A DNA stretch of 64,000 bases, from the NCBI GenBank assembly GCA_028564925.1, contig CM053031.1, positions 92,744,273-92,808,272 on the forward strand, given 5' to 3'. Shown here piece by piece: positions 23,064-33,873 of the stretch; the stretch's first letter is position 1; each line of letters begins with the position of its first letter. This DNA comes from Lithobates sylvaticus. Lineage: Eukaryota; Chordata; Amphibia; Anura; Ranidae. The notes below the pieces were generated by a model that saw nothing but the letters and a program-made list of their open reading frames with translations, was not told the DNA's origin and did not search any database. The translations under genes and the position numbers were made by a program.

Positions 23064-23940
23064 AACTACCTAAAAAGATTTAAATAAAACAAAATACAAG
23101 AGTAAGCTGCATTTCGATGTGACTGGCAGATTATATTCAGTTCTTTCTCACTTCAGAAGTTATCCTTGCTCATTAGCCTTCATAATTTCTCACAAAATAT
23201 ACAACGAAACAAGGTACCTTTATTCATTATTAAATTGCCTCTACTAATGTGTATTCTTTCAAAATGATGACAACAAGAACTGCAACCATGCCTGCTGAAA
23301 AAAATTGATGATTGCGGTAGTGTGAGATAATTAACCGTAATGATTATAAAAATCTAGCTTGCGTGCCCGGAGGGAACCAGATGTACAAGTATAAACAGTA
23401 TTTTATACTATTAAAAGAACCCCTAAAGATCTTCAAGCTTGCTGTCTTTTCTTAGGGAGTACCTAAAGGTGGGCCGATGAGCAAAGCTAAATTGAAAATT
23501 TACCTTTCAGTAAATCATAACTCCAAACTTTATGAAATGAAGGACATCTTTCAGCAAACAATATGCAAGCAAAGGACATGTCCCTGCCATAGCCCAAGTT
23601 ACACGGACAACAGAAATGGAATATGCAGAAAATGATTGGCTAAACCACATAACCACATCAACCTCTATACTGGCTCCCGGCATTTTAAGTCACTCTGTAG
23701 CCGTCTTTCGGCTATAACATGGGCGCCAAGTAGTTAATTAGATTACTGGTTAATTTCCCAGGAAGGGAACCCCCCTTGTTCACCCTGTCCTGAGTAGAGG
23801 CACTGCCAACTTCATTATCACACTCACTCTTCCACTTTCCGAAGGCTCTGGATCTCTTATTTACCTACAGTTTTAGTGCAATATTCAGTTTGAGGAGTGT
23901 CATTTCTCATACCCCACCCCCTTCAAAAGAGGGTTAAACC
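23064..23940. other. Gap without a recognised gene
   Basis: Host DNA beyond the LINE. No repeat ends, arrays or coding domain recognised. Confidence 0.45.
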
Positions 23941-24416
23941 TTAAAGGAGTTGTAAAGGCAAAAGTTTTTTTTTATCTTAATGCATTCTTTGCATTAAGAT
24001 AAAAAACCTTTTGTGTGTAGCAGGCCCCCCAGCACCCCCTAATACTTACCCTGATCCCCCTTCTCTATCCAGCAATGTCCACAATTCCCTTGGCCGTCCG
24101 GGACTCTCCCTCCTGATTGGCCCCATTGGCTCCCCGGGCTGTCAATCAAAGTCAGTTAGCCAATCAGGGGAGAGAGGTGGCGGGGCTCCATGTCTGAATA
24201 AATGCACGGAGCTATGACTTGGCTCAGGTGCCCCCATAGCAAGCTGCTGGTCTATAGGGGCACTGGACAGGAGGGAGGGGACAGGAGCAGCGAAGAGGGA
24301 CCCGAGAAGAGGAGAATCCAGGTTGCTCTGTGCAAATGCACTACAACAGAGCAGGCAAGTATAACATGTTTGTTATTTTTCTTTAAAAAAAAAAGCGAGA
24401 CTTTAAATCACTTTAA
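23941..24416. mobile_element. TTAA-flanked non-autonomous element
   Basis: TTAAAGGAGTTGTAAAGGC on the left against the inverse of CGAGACTTTAAATCACTTTAA on the right, with TTAA at both limits (23941-23944, 24413-24416). The left arm includes a small hairpin (ATCTTAATGCA...TGCATTAAGAT). The centre holds an inverted pair CTGATTGG/CCAATCAG. Family copies or parts are at 10718, 16746, 25404 and 52796. Confidence 0.65.
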
Positions 24417-25065
24417 TATATGAGTGTTTAATTGTCTCCATATTTTGATATAGAAAGGGAATCTTGAGCAAATAAAATTTTTCCATAAAGAACCAGAATA
24501 TTATACATGTCATTACATCTAAAAAGGCCTGGAGGTTAACCTTACAGAGACCACAGAACACAGGAAACAAATATTTCCAGCAGCACGACAAAGCTGTATA
24601 CCACAATATTAAAAAAAATACTTTAGAAAAAGTTATTTGGGAAATACATTTTGTAGCTGAATGGGGAAAACTCCTGAAGCAGAAATGCTCCAGCAAACAT
24701 CATGTAACTAGACTTGTACCATATTAAATGTGATACTTTAAAATTTTATGTACTGTAAACCACTCACCAAGACATTACTGTGTTGAGGGTTCATACTTTT
24801 TACAAAATCCATCATGGATTTTTTAACTGAAAGTGAACATGCTTCAGGACTGCATGTTACACTGGCTTAAAAACTCACTAACCTGGAATAAGCATGCAAC
24901 CAGTAAAAACCGAGCTGTTATCCTGGATGAAATTTTCATGTCATTTACACAAAAGCTAGTTAAAAAGATTAATTGGGGGAGAAATGGTTAGGTTGAATCA
25001 GGGGAAAGAGGCAAATAGAATAAGTGGACATTGTTTTAAAGTGCACTTATTCTTTAAAGCGACAT
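24417..25065. other. Gap without a recognised gene
   Basis: AT-rich DNA. Nothing specific seen. Confidence 0.45.
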
Positions 25066-25068
25066 TAA

Positions 25069-25400
25069 GGCTGCTTTCACACTGAGGCGCTTTACAGGCG
25101 CTATAGCGCTAAAAATACTGCCTGCAAAGTGCTTTCACCCTGGAGCGGTGCGCTTGCAGGACGGTAAAAAAAGTCCTGCAAGCAGCATCTTTGCAGTGCT
25201 GTAGGAGCGGCGTATACACCGTTCCTAAAGCGCCCCTGCCCATTGAAATGTGGGCGGTTTTAACCGTTTTTCGGCTGCTAGTTGGGGTTAAAAGTGTCCG
25301 CTAGCAGCCAAATAGCGCTGCTAAAACGACGGTAAAGCACCGCTAAAAATAGCGGAGCTTTACCGCCTATGCCCCCCAATGCCCCAGTGTGAACGCACCC
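25069..25400. mobile_element. Harbinger-like MITE
   Basis: GGCTGCTTTCACACTGAGGC and the inverse of CCCCAGTGTGAACGCACCC form the ends, flanked by TAA at 25066-25068 and 25401-25403. Internal palindromic words TAGCGCTA and GGCTGCTAG are shared with 3275-3718. No coding capacity. Confidence 0.7.
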
Positions 25401-25403
25401 TAA

Positions 25404-25600
25404 AGCTTTTATTTAAAAAAAAAAAAAAACATCATACTTACCTGTTCTGTGCAGTATTTTTGCAAAGAGCAGCCCTGATCCTCCTCTTTTTGGGTCCTTT
25501 GCCGATGCTCCTGGCTCCTCCTCTTCAGGCAGTGTCCCCAATAGCAAGCCTCGCTTCTGATTGGCTCACTAGCTGTGATTGACAGTAGGAGGAGATCCTC
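25404..25600. mobile_element. Partial copy of the TTAA-type element
   Basis: An A15 run followed by ACTTACCTGTTCTGTGCAGT and AGAGCAGCCCTGATCCTC matches the left part of 52796-53170. The right side runs straight into a degenerate tandem repeat. Confidence 0.5.
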
Positions 25601-26078
25601 CGATCGCCACCACAACAGTCCCAGTGTCACCAGCCCAGTGTGAGCCAGAAACAGTTTTCCTGATTGCCACCACACAAGTGCCACTGTTGCCAGACCAGTG
25701 TAAGCCAGCTACATAGACTAGTGTAAGCCAACAATAGTGTTCCTGATTTCTAGCCACACCAGTGCCAGTGTCACTAGTCTCAGTTTTGCCAAGTCAGTGC
25801 TGCCAGCAACAGTGTTCCTGATTGCTGCCACATCAGTCCCAGTGTCACCAGATCATTGTAGGCCAGCAACAGTGTTGCTGATCACTAGCCACACCGCTTC
25901 CAGCATCACCAGACTAGTGTAAGCAAATAGTGTTTGATTTCTAGCCACACAAATCTGTGCCGCTAGTCCCAGCTTTGTCAAGCCAGTGCAGCCAGCAACA
26001 GTGTTCCTGATCGATGCCACATCAGTCCCAGTGTCATAAGATCATTGTAGGCCAGCACCAGTGTTTCTGATCACTAGC
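25600..26078. repeat. Degenerate tandem repeat, left part
   Basis: Units of roughly 60-85 bp built on CAGTGTTCCTGAT, CTAGCCACACCAGTG and CCAGTGTCACCAG recur about six times. The array continues after the hAT element, at 29452-29600, so it was one array before the insertion. Confidence 0.75.
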
Positions 26079-26278
26079 CAGAGGCGTTGCTAGGGGGGTG
26101 CGGGGGGTGCGGTCCGCACCCGGGTGACACCCGCTAGAGGGGTGACACCCTCCCTGTTTTTTTTTTGATTTTTATTATTTTTTTTGAAAAATTTTTTTTT
26201 TTTTTTTTTTATAGCTGCCGTTTTTTTTTGGATTTATTTATTTATTTTTTAACTGCAGTGTGCCCCCGTTCACTTGAC

Positions 26279-26530
26279 CCCCGCAGCCCGCTGGCCCTGG
26301 GCTGAAACAACATTAGCAGCAGCGCCTGGTGGTCTGGTATCCTCCTTCCAGCCAGCCTCAGCCGGCCCTGTCACATCTCAGTGTGGAGTGTGGAGTGCAG
26401 ACACAGGCTGATGACGTGACAACACTGTGTCTCCGCTCCGCCCGGGCGGCACGGCAGCTGGAAGTTGTAAAGCTGCCCTCCTGAGCCTCCTCTCCAGACG
26501 CCCGGCGCCCATTGTAATCAGGTACGGGGG
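26279..26530. promoter_or_regulatory. CpG-rich block inside the hAT-like element
   Basis: GC- and CpG-rich stretch with CCGCTCCGCCCGGGCGGC and GACGTGACAA, ending in AATCAG|GTACGGGG, which looks like a splice donor. Its position near one end suggests the promoter and first exon of an ancestral autonomous element, or a captured host promoter. No TATA box was noticed. Inference only. Confidence 0.4.
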
Positions 26531-26689
26531 GGGGTCGGGGGGTCCAAGCCAGCCCAGCCCAGCCAGGTTGCTGAGACAGGCAGCTGAGTTGTGTGTGGTG
26601 GGGGGGGGCCGCCGGCGGGGGGGGGTCACCATGGTACCCACTACCCACACGGACACGCCACCAAAGAGCTGGTAGGAGGAGGAGGGAGG

Positions 26690-29390
26690 ATATGTCTGTA
26701 CTGGGGGATTTGCACTGGGGGGGTCTGCACTGGGGGGTGTCTGCACCCAGGGGGGGGGGGTGTCTGTACTTTGGGGTGTCTGCACTGGGGGGTCTGTACT
26801 GGGGGGGGATATCTGCACTGGGGGGTCTGTACTGTCTGTCTTTTGGGGTGTCTGCACTGGGGGGTCTGTACTGGGGGTCTGCACTGAGGGGGGAAATCTG
26901 TACTGCCGGGGGGCCTGCCCTGGGGGGGGGATATCTGTACTGCTGGGGGGCCTGTCCTGGGGGTGTCTGTACTTTGGGGTGTCTGCACTGGGGGGTCTGT
27001 ACTGGGGGGGATATCTGCACTGGGGGGTCTGTACTGTCTGTCTTTTGGGGTGTCTGCACTGGGGGGTCTGTACTGGGGGTCTGCACTGAGGGGGGAAATC
27101 TGTACTGCTGGGGGGCCTGCCCTGGGGGGGATCTCCACTGGGGGGGGGTCTGCACTGAGGGGGGATATCTGTACTGCTGGGGGGCCTGTCCTGGGGGTGT
27201 CTGTACTGAGGGGGGTCTACACTAAGGGAGGGGTGTCTGTACTGCTGGGGGGGTCTGCACTGGGAGGTCTGCACTGAGGGGAATGTCTGTATTGAGGGGG
27301 GGCGTCTGTACTGCTGGGGGGTCTGCACTGAGGGGGGTTTCTGTAATGCGGGGGGGGGGGTCTGCACTGAGGGGGGATATCTGTACTGCTGGGGGGCCTG
27401 TCCTGGGGGTGTCTGTACTGAGGGGGGTCTACACTAAGGGAGGGGTGTCTGTACTGCTGGGGGGGTCTGCACTGGGAGGTCTGCACTGAGGGGAATGTCT
27501 GTACTGAGGGGGGGCGTCTGTACTGCTGGGGGGTCTGCACTGAGGGGGGTTTCTGTAATGCTGGGGGGGGTCTGCACTGATAGGGGTATCTGTACTGCTG
27601 GTGGGGTCTGCACCGAGGGGGGATATCTGTACTGCTGGGGGGCCTGTCCCGGGGTGTCTGCACTGGGGGGTCTGTACTGGGGGGGATATCTGCACTGGGG
27701 GGGTCTGTACTGTCTGTCTTTTGGGGTGTCTGCACTGGGGGTCTGTACTGGGGGTCTGCACTGAGGGGGGAAATCTGTACTGCCGGGGGGCCTGCCCTGG
27801 GGGGGGGATATCTGTACTGCTGGGGGGCCTGTCCTGGGGGTGTCTGTACTTTGGGGTGTCTGCACTGGGGGGTCTGTACTGGGGGGATATCTGCACTGGG
27901 GGGTCTGTACTGTCTGTCTTTTGGGTGTCTGCACTGGGGGGTCTGTACTGGGGGTCTGCACTGAGGGGGGAAATCTGTACTGCTGGGGGGCCTGCCCTGG
28001 GGGGGATCTCCACTGGGGGGGGGGTCTGCACTGAGGGGGGATATCTGTACTGCTGGGGGGCCTGTCCTGGGGGTGTCTGTACTGAGGGGGGTCTACACTA
28101 AGGGAGGGGTGTCTGTACTGCTGGGGGGGTCTGCACTGGGAGGTCTGCACTGAGGGGAATGTCTGTATTGAGGGGGGGCGTCTGTACTGCTGGGGGGGTC
28201 TGCACTGAGGGGGGTTTCTGTAATGCTGGGGGGGGGGGTCTGCACTGAGGGGGGATATCTGTACTGCTGGGGGCCTGTCCTGGGGGTGTCTGTACTGAGG
28301 GGGGTCTACACTAAGGGAGGGGTGTCTGTACTGCTGGGGGGGTCTGCACTGGGAGGTCTGCACTGAGGGGAATGTCTGTACTGAGGGGGGGCGTCTGTAC
28401 TGCTGGGGGGTCTGCACTGAGGGGGGTTTCTGTAATGCTGGGGGGGGTCTGCACTGATAGGGGTATCTGTACTGCTGGTGGGGTCTGCACCGAGGGGGGA
28501 TATCTGTACTGCTGGGGGGCCTGTCCCGGGGGTGTCTGCACTGGGGGGTCTGTACTGGGGGGGATATCTGCACTGGGGGGTCTGTACTGTCTGTCTTTTG
28601 GGGTGTCTGCACTGGGGGGTGTCTGCACTGGGGGGGAATCTGTACTGCTGGGGGGCCTGCCCTGGGGGGGATCTGCACTGGGGGGGGTCTGCACTGAGGG
28701 GGGATATCTGTACTGCTGGGGGGCCTGTCCTGGGGGTGTCTGTACTGAGGGGGGTCTACACTAAGGGAGGGGTGTCTGTACTGCTGGGGGGGTCTGCACT
28801 GGGAGGTCTGCACTGAGGGGAATGTCTGTACTGAGGGGGGTGTCTGTACTGCTGGGGGGTCTGCACTGAGGGGGGTTTCTGTAATGCTGGGGGGTGGGGT
28901 CTGCACTGATAGGGGTATCTGTACTGCTGGTGGGGTCTGCACTGAGGGGGGTGTCTGTAATGCTGGGGGGGTCTGCACTGGGAGGGGTATCTGTACTGGG
29001 GGTCTGCACTGAGGGGGGAAATCTGTACTGCTGGGGGGCCTGCACTGGGGGGGGTCTGCACTGAGGGGGGTATCTGTACTGCTGGTGGGGTCTGCACTGA
29101 GGGGGGTGTCTGTAATGCTGGGGGGTCTGCACTGGGAGGGGTATCTGTACTGCTGGGGGGTGACTGCACTAAGGGGGGGGTGTCTGTACTGATGGAGGGG
29201 TCTGCACTGAAGGGGTGCCTGTACTGAGGGAGGAGGTTTATACTAAGGGAGGGGGGTCTATATTGATGGAGGGTGGTCTGTAATTAGTGTGGGGGTCTGT
29301 ACTGAGGGAGGGGGATCTATACTGCGGGAGGGGGGTCTGTAGTTAGTGGAGGGGGTCTGTACTGAGGGGGGACTATAGTTGGTGGGGGGG
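26690..29390. repeat. G-rich minisatellite with higher-order structure
   Basis: Short units alternate CTGCACTG and CTGTACTG with runs of 4-9 G about every 12-20 bases. Longer order is visible: the rare landmark GTCTGTCTTTTGG starts its TTTT at 26841, 27043, 27719, 27919 and 28596, giving spacings of 202, 676, 200 and 677, so a compound period of about 878 bp. A second landmark, CTACACTAAGGGAGGGG, falls at 27218, 27429, 28092, 28306 and 28756. The order loosens after about 28900 and degenerates by 29200-29390. Long open frames on both strands are by-products of the unit. Confidence 0.92.
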
Positions 29391-29451
29391 GTGACACCAT
29401 TTTTTTTTCGCACCGGGTGACACCAACCCTAGTGACGCCACTGTCACTAGC

Positions 29452-29600
29452 CACACTACTGTCAGCATCATAAGACTAATGTAAGCCAGAAACAGTGTTC
29501 CTGATTGCTAGTCACACCAGTGCCAGTGTCACCAGTCCAGTGCAGCTAGCAACATGTTCTGATCACCACCACACCAGTGCATTGTTGCCTCTGCCTGCCA
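29452..29600. repeat. Degenerate tandem repeat, right part
   Basis: CCACACTACTGTCAGCATC and AACAGTGTTCCTGATTGCTA continue the array of 25600-26078, interrupted by the hAT-like element. Confidence 0.7.
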
Positions 29601-30068
29601 CCTAACCTGACCCTGACCTGTTTATTCACCACATTTCTGCCTGCTGCTTGGATTGATCCTCTGCCTATATACTAACCACTTTTTGTCTGTGTGCTGACCA
29701 TGTCTCTGCGCGCCTCCTGAACTGACCCATCTTCACGCCCACTGACTTCATTCCTCTGAAAGATCAGTCCAGCTATTCTCTGCAGATAACAGTCCTGGAA
29801 CCACAGGTTCTTTTTTGATCATTATTTGTTTCAGCCTCCTGTGCTTCCTGGTCAGTGAATATAGTATTATGTATAATTCCTGGGGCAGCCATGAACCAGT
29901 AAGTTAAGTCTGCTTTGCTAATTGGAATGGGGACTTCTATGAATAAGACTGTGTATTAAACTGTATTCCCTGACCAGGCATATAGGGGAGGATTACAGTA
30001 TTGGTTGATTTTTGTGATATGCAAGATGCAATGTCAGGTATATAATGAGTCCAAACACTGAAAAGGTC
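29601..30068. other. Gap without a recognised gene
   Basis: CT-rich then mixed DNA. No repeat ends or coding domain seen. Confidence 0.4.
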
Positions 30069-30071
30069 TAA

Positions 30072-30335
30072 GCCCCTATACACACGGTCGGAAATTCCGA
30101 CGGAAAATGTCCCATTTTTTTTCCGATTGCGTGTAGGGAATTCCAACGGACAAAGTGCCAGGCATGCTCAGATCAAATTACGAGACCAAAGCTATTGGAT
30201 ACTAGCCTCTACGTAGTTCCCTAGTACGCATCGAACGTCACCACGTTCAGAACGATCAAATTTTCCGATAACTTTGTCCGACTGTGTGTATGCAACACCA
30301 GTTTCGGACAAAATCCGTCCGAGTAGCAAATCTAA
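30072..30335. mobile_element. Partial Harbinger-like MITE, GTACACACGG family
   Basis: CCTATACACACGGTCGGAAA follows TAA at 30069-30071. Interior words CGACGGAAAATG and TTTGTCCGACTGTGTGTATG match 39439-39860. The right inverted end is not visible, so the copy is truncated or decayed. Confidence 0.6.
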
Positions 30336-30364
30336 TTATACCCATACTGTGTGGGAAATATCTT

Positions 30365-32010
30365 ATTACATTAAACATTTTGTGTAAAAAATGAATTTTA
30401 TTTTCTTTCTACATTTTCTAAAAACCTGTGGCAAAAAAAGATCCACTATGCCTAGAAAATTCCTTAGGGTGTTTTTTTTTCAAAATGTGGTCAGTGGATT
30501 AGATGTTTAATTTATGCCCCTTGAAAGCCTAAAGGTGGATTTCCTTATTAACTGACTTTTTTGTGTAAAATAATAATTTTCTTTCTTAATTTTTTAAAAA
30601 CTTGTGGAGAAAATGAAATATTCAAAAAACTCACTATAGTTCTTTAAACTGCCTTTGGTTGTTTGCTTTCCAACATGTGGTAGTTTTGTTGGTCTTTTTA
30701 CAGTTCAAGTGCTTCAGGGTCTCAAAAAATGTGATAGATAGTCTGGAAATTAGACACGTAACTTATGCCTCTTGAAAGGCTGAAGGAGTTTCCAAGCTCT
30801 TTTGATTTTGAGCCCCGCTATGTGGATAGGCTGTAAAAAAGTCTAACATGGGTGGTATTTCCATACTCATGGGGAGTAACATTATAGGTTTTCTGGTGTA
30901 ATTCTAAGTATGACCACAATGGTCATAGTAGAAAAATCTTGTTAATTGACAACTTTCTTTAAAAAAAAAAAAAAAATACATATGTATTTTCTTTCTTCAT
31001 ATTCCAAAAAGAGGCAGAAAATATCATCTTTAAAGGACTTACCAAACCTGTGGTCATTGTTTTGGGTGTTTCTAATGTCCTGGAACTTCAGGGCCTCAAG
31101 AGATGCGATAATCATAGACAGTCAGGAAATCAGACGAAATGTATGCCCCTTGAAAGCCTGAACATGCCCCTTGGATTTTGGGCCCCTCTATGAATCTAGG
31201 CAGCAAAAACCTCTCACACATCTGGTATTACCAAACTCAGGAGAAGTAGAAAAATGTGTTTTGGAGTGTAACTGTAAAAATGTCCATGTTGTGCATAATA
31301 AACAACTTGTTCAAATGAAAACAATTACATTTTATTTATTCTCTTTATTTTCCAAAGAATTGTGGCAAAAAAAAAATTACAATTTCTAAAACCTTTCACA
31401 CGGGGCGGATCCGTATTGATAGGCCCCGTGAAGATCCGCTGCTCATCGGGGATCGCACAGCTGTTCCCCGCTGAGCCGGCTGATGACAGGGCGGTCCCTG
31501 CACACTGTGGGGGATCGGATGAACACGGACCGTCTGTCCGTGTTCATCCGATCCGCTCTGCAGACGGATGAAAAAATAGGGTTTTCCTCCGTCTGCAGAA
31601 TCGGACAATTGCGGAGGCGGACGATAGTGGGTGTCAGCAGATGCTCATCCGCTGACACCCGCTATCCCATAGACATGCATGTATGTCCGTTTTTCATCCA
31701 AAAACGGATGGATGAAAAACGGACATACGGTCCGCATGTGTGAAAGGGGCCTTACTAAATACTTTTAATTGTCTACTTGTCTACTACAAAAGGAGTTGCT
31801 TTTGGGGTAATAGTACTGTCCTGGTATTTTAGGGTTTCCTAATGAGATAGGCAGACAGAACATTAGATTTGCTAAATTTCAAAGAGTTTGTATACTCTAT
31901 AACTTTCATATAGGTTACAATACTGCATTGTATGGTAATGAAGGGAAAATCAAAGAAATTCCAAAAAAAAAACCAACTAAAAATGTAAGAAATATTTTTG
32001 TTTAAATTAT
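30365..32010. repeat. Diverged long-period tandem repeat, about four units
   Basis: The anchor TTTTCTTTCTNNATNTT followed by AAAA(C/A)NTGTGGC recurs near 30404, 30581, 30978 and 31333. The downstream block CCCCTTGAAAGCCTGAA with GATTTTG(G/A)GCCCC recurs near 30520, 30770 and 31148. Units are about 180-400 bp and strongly diverged. The last unit is interrupted by the MITE at 31390-31751 and resumes after it. No gene recognised. Confidence 0.6.
31390..31751. mobile_element. Harbinger-like MITE
   Basis: CCTTTCACACGGGGCGG on the left against the inverse of CATGTGTGAAAGGGGCC on the right. TAA and TTA lie outside. The core includes an inverted pair of about 30 bp around CGGATGAACACGGAC and the AAACGGATGGATGAAAAACGG hairpin also seen at 1-162. 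It interrupts the long-period tandem repeat. Confidence 0.7.
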
Positions 32011-32144
32011 GTTTTTATGTACAGTATGCTTTGCAAATGGGAACACATATCAAACTTAAGGTGGGGATTTCCCAAATTTGACTGCAACATTCACTTTAAG
32101 GCAGGGTCCCTACATGTACAAAGACATTCGATGTGGTTATTTAA

Positions 32145-33046
32145 CCACTTAAGCCCCGGGCAATTTGGCTGGCCAAAGACCAGAGCACTTTTTGCGATTC
32201 GGCACTGCGTCGCTTTAACTGACAATTGCACGGTCGTGTGACATGACTCCCAAACAAAATTGACGTCCTTTTTTTAACCACAAATAGAACTTTAATTTGG
32301 TGGCATTTGATCACCTCTGCGGTTTTTTCATTTTTTGCGCTATAAACAAAAAAATTGCGTAAATTTTGAAAAAAAACACATTCTTCTTTACTTTTTGCTA
32401 TAATAAATATCCCCCAAAAATATATTTAAAAACTTTTTTTTCCCTCAGTTTAGGCCGATAGGTATCCTTCTACATATTTTTGTTAAAAAAAAAATCGCAA
32501 TAAGCGTTTATTGATTGGTTTGGTTTACAAAATAGGGAATAGTTTTATGTCATTTTTATTAAAAAAAATTTTTTTTTTTATTGGTAATTGCGACGATCAG
32601 TGATTTTTATCGTGACTGCTACATTATGGCGTCAGATCGGATACTTTTGGCACGATTTTGGGACCATTCACATTTATACAGCGATCAGTGCAATTAAAAA
32701 TACATTGATTACTGTGTAAATGTGACTGGCAGTGAAGGGATTAACCACTAGGTGGAGCTGTAGGGGTTAAGTGTGTCCTAGGGAGTGATTCCAACTGTGG
32801 GGGGGGAGGGGCTGTGTGTGACACAACACTGATCACCGCTCCCGATTACAGGGAGCTGTGATCAGTGACAGTGTCACTAGGCAGAATGGGGAAATGCTTG
32901 CCCGTTCGTTCTCTCCGTGAGGCGATCGCGGGTATCCCCACGCACACAAAGCTCCCGGCGGGCTAAAGGGCAACATACAGGTACGTGATTCTGCCTGTAC
33001 GTGCCCTTCTGCCGCAGTATATCTGCGTGAGGCGGTCAGGTAGCGG
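32145..33046 (+). mobile_element. piggyBac-like TTAA-flanked MITE
   Basis: TTAA at 32141-32144 and 33047-33050 frame inverted ends CCACTTAAGCCCCGG and, inverted, CCGCTACCTGACCGCC. The interior has long A/T runs and ATTGATTGGTTTGGTTTACAA but no coding sequence. The copy at 42667-43639 is the same family in the opposite orientation. piggyBac is inferred from TTAA plus a CC start. Confidence 0.65.
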
Positions 33047-33050
33047 TTAA

Positions 33051-33463
33051 CAAACCTTACTGAATAAATGATACCTGACTAGATCGACCACTGCCGGGTT
33101 GAAAATCAATTGAAGATGTGTCTTTCTATGATCATTATGTGTACAGTTTTACTGTACCGCTTTTTCTTTGTAATAAGAAAAGTGGACGTTTAACACAGCT
33201 AGTGCCCATTAAATGGAATTTGATGGTAAATGGTGAATTGCATCATATACTAAAACCATGTGCAATAGCTGAAGCATAGCAGAGAGGAAAGTGTGGATTG
33301 TAGCTGTGGGTATTATAAGTGGAACCATATGTTGATCAGCTGGGAAGCAATTGACAAGTTCAAGGACATCTAAAAGTATAGCTGTGTACCTTTCAGAACC
33401 ATGTTCAGTGTACATGATAAAATATACCACAAATAAAGAGATCACAAACTTACTATGGGGCAG
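33051..33463. other. Gap without a recognised gene
   Basis: Mixed DNA. A short open frame on the minus strand has no recognisable domain. Confidence 0.4.
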
Positions 33464-33466
33464 TAA

Positions 33467-33870
33467 TGCCGCGTACACACGGTCGGAATTCTCTTTGGAA
33501 TAAGCTCTGATTGGAATTTCGTTAAAACTGTCTTGCCTACACACGGTCACACCAAATTCCGATGGTCAATAACACCACGGCATACAACACGTTCGACTGC
33601 ACTATAAAAGGGAAGTTTAATGCTTCTGAGCATGCGTCAAATTGTTTCCGAGCATGCGTCGGAATTTTGCGTGTCGGAATTGCATACACACGATCGGAAA
33701 ATCCGATAAAAGGGTTTTCCGTCGGAAAAATTAAGAACAGGTTCTCAATCCAAAGTCTGTCGGAAACTCCGACAGAAAAAGACCGATGGGCATACACACG
33801 GTCAGAAAATCCGATGAGAAGCTCCCATCGGACTGTTTCCATTGGAAATTCCAACCGTGTGTACGCGGCA
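33467..33870. mobile_element. Harbinger-like MITE, TGCCGCGTACACACGG family
   Basis: TGCCGCGTACACACGGTCGG and the inverse of CCAACCGTGTGTACGCGGCA form the ends, with TAA at 33464-33466 and 33871-33873. The interior repeats GATCGGAAAATCCGAT-type palindromes. No coding potential. Confidence 0.8.
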
Positions 33871-33873
33871 TAA

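Larger units (their letters stand above)
26079..29443. mobile_element. Large non-autonomous hAT-like element filled by a minisatellite
   Basis: Ends CAGAGGCGTTGCTAGGG and, inverted, CAGTGGCGTCACTAGGG agree at 14 of 17 positions. GGTGACACC words lie just inside both ends. A perfect 8-bp target duplication, TCACTAGC, lies at 26071-26078 and 29444-29451. Inside, in order: T-rich runs, a CpG-rich block (26279-26530), and a G-rich tandem array (26690-29390) that makes up about 80% of the element. No transposase is present, so movement would need enzyme from elsewhere. The perfect duplication implies that it inserted recently or is otherwise little mutated. Confidence 0.88.

Noticed and set aside
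26358-29169. Long proline/glutamine-rich and glycine-rich open frames on both strands (up to about 514 codons)
   Set aside because: They follow the minisatellite unit exactly, occur in several overlapping frames on both strands, and exist only because the unit lacks stop codons in those frames.
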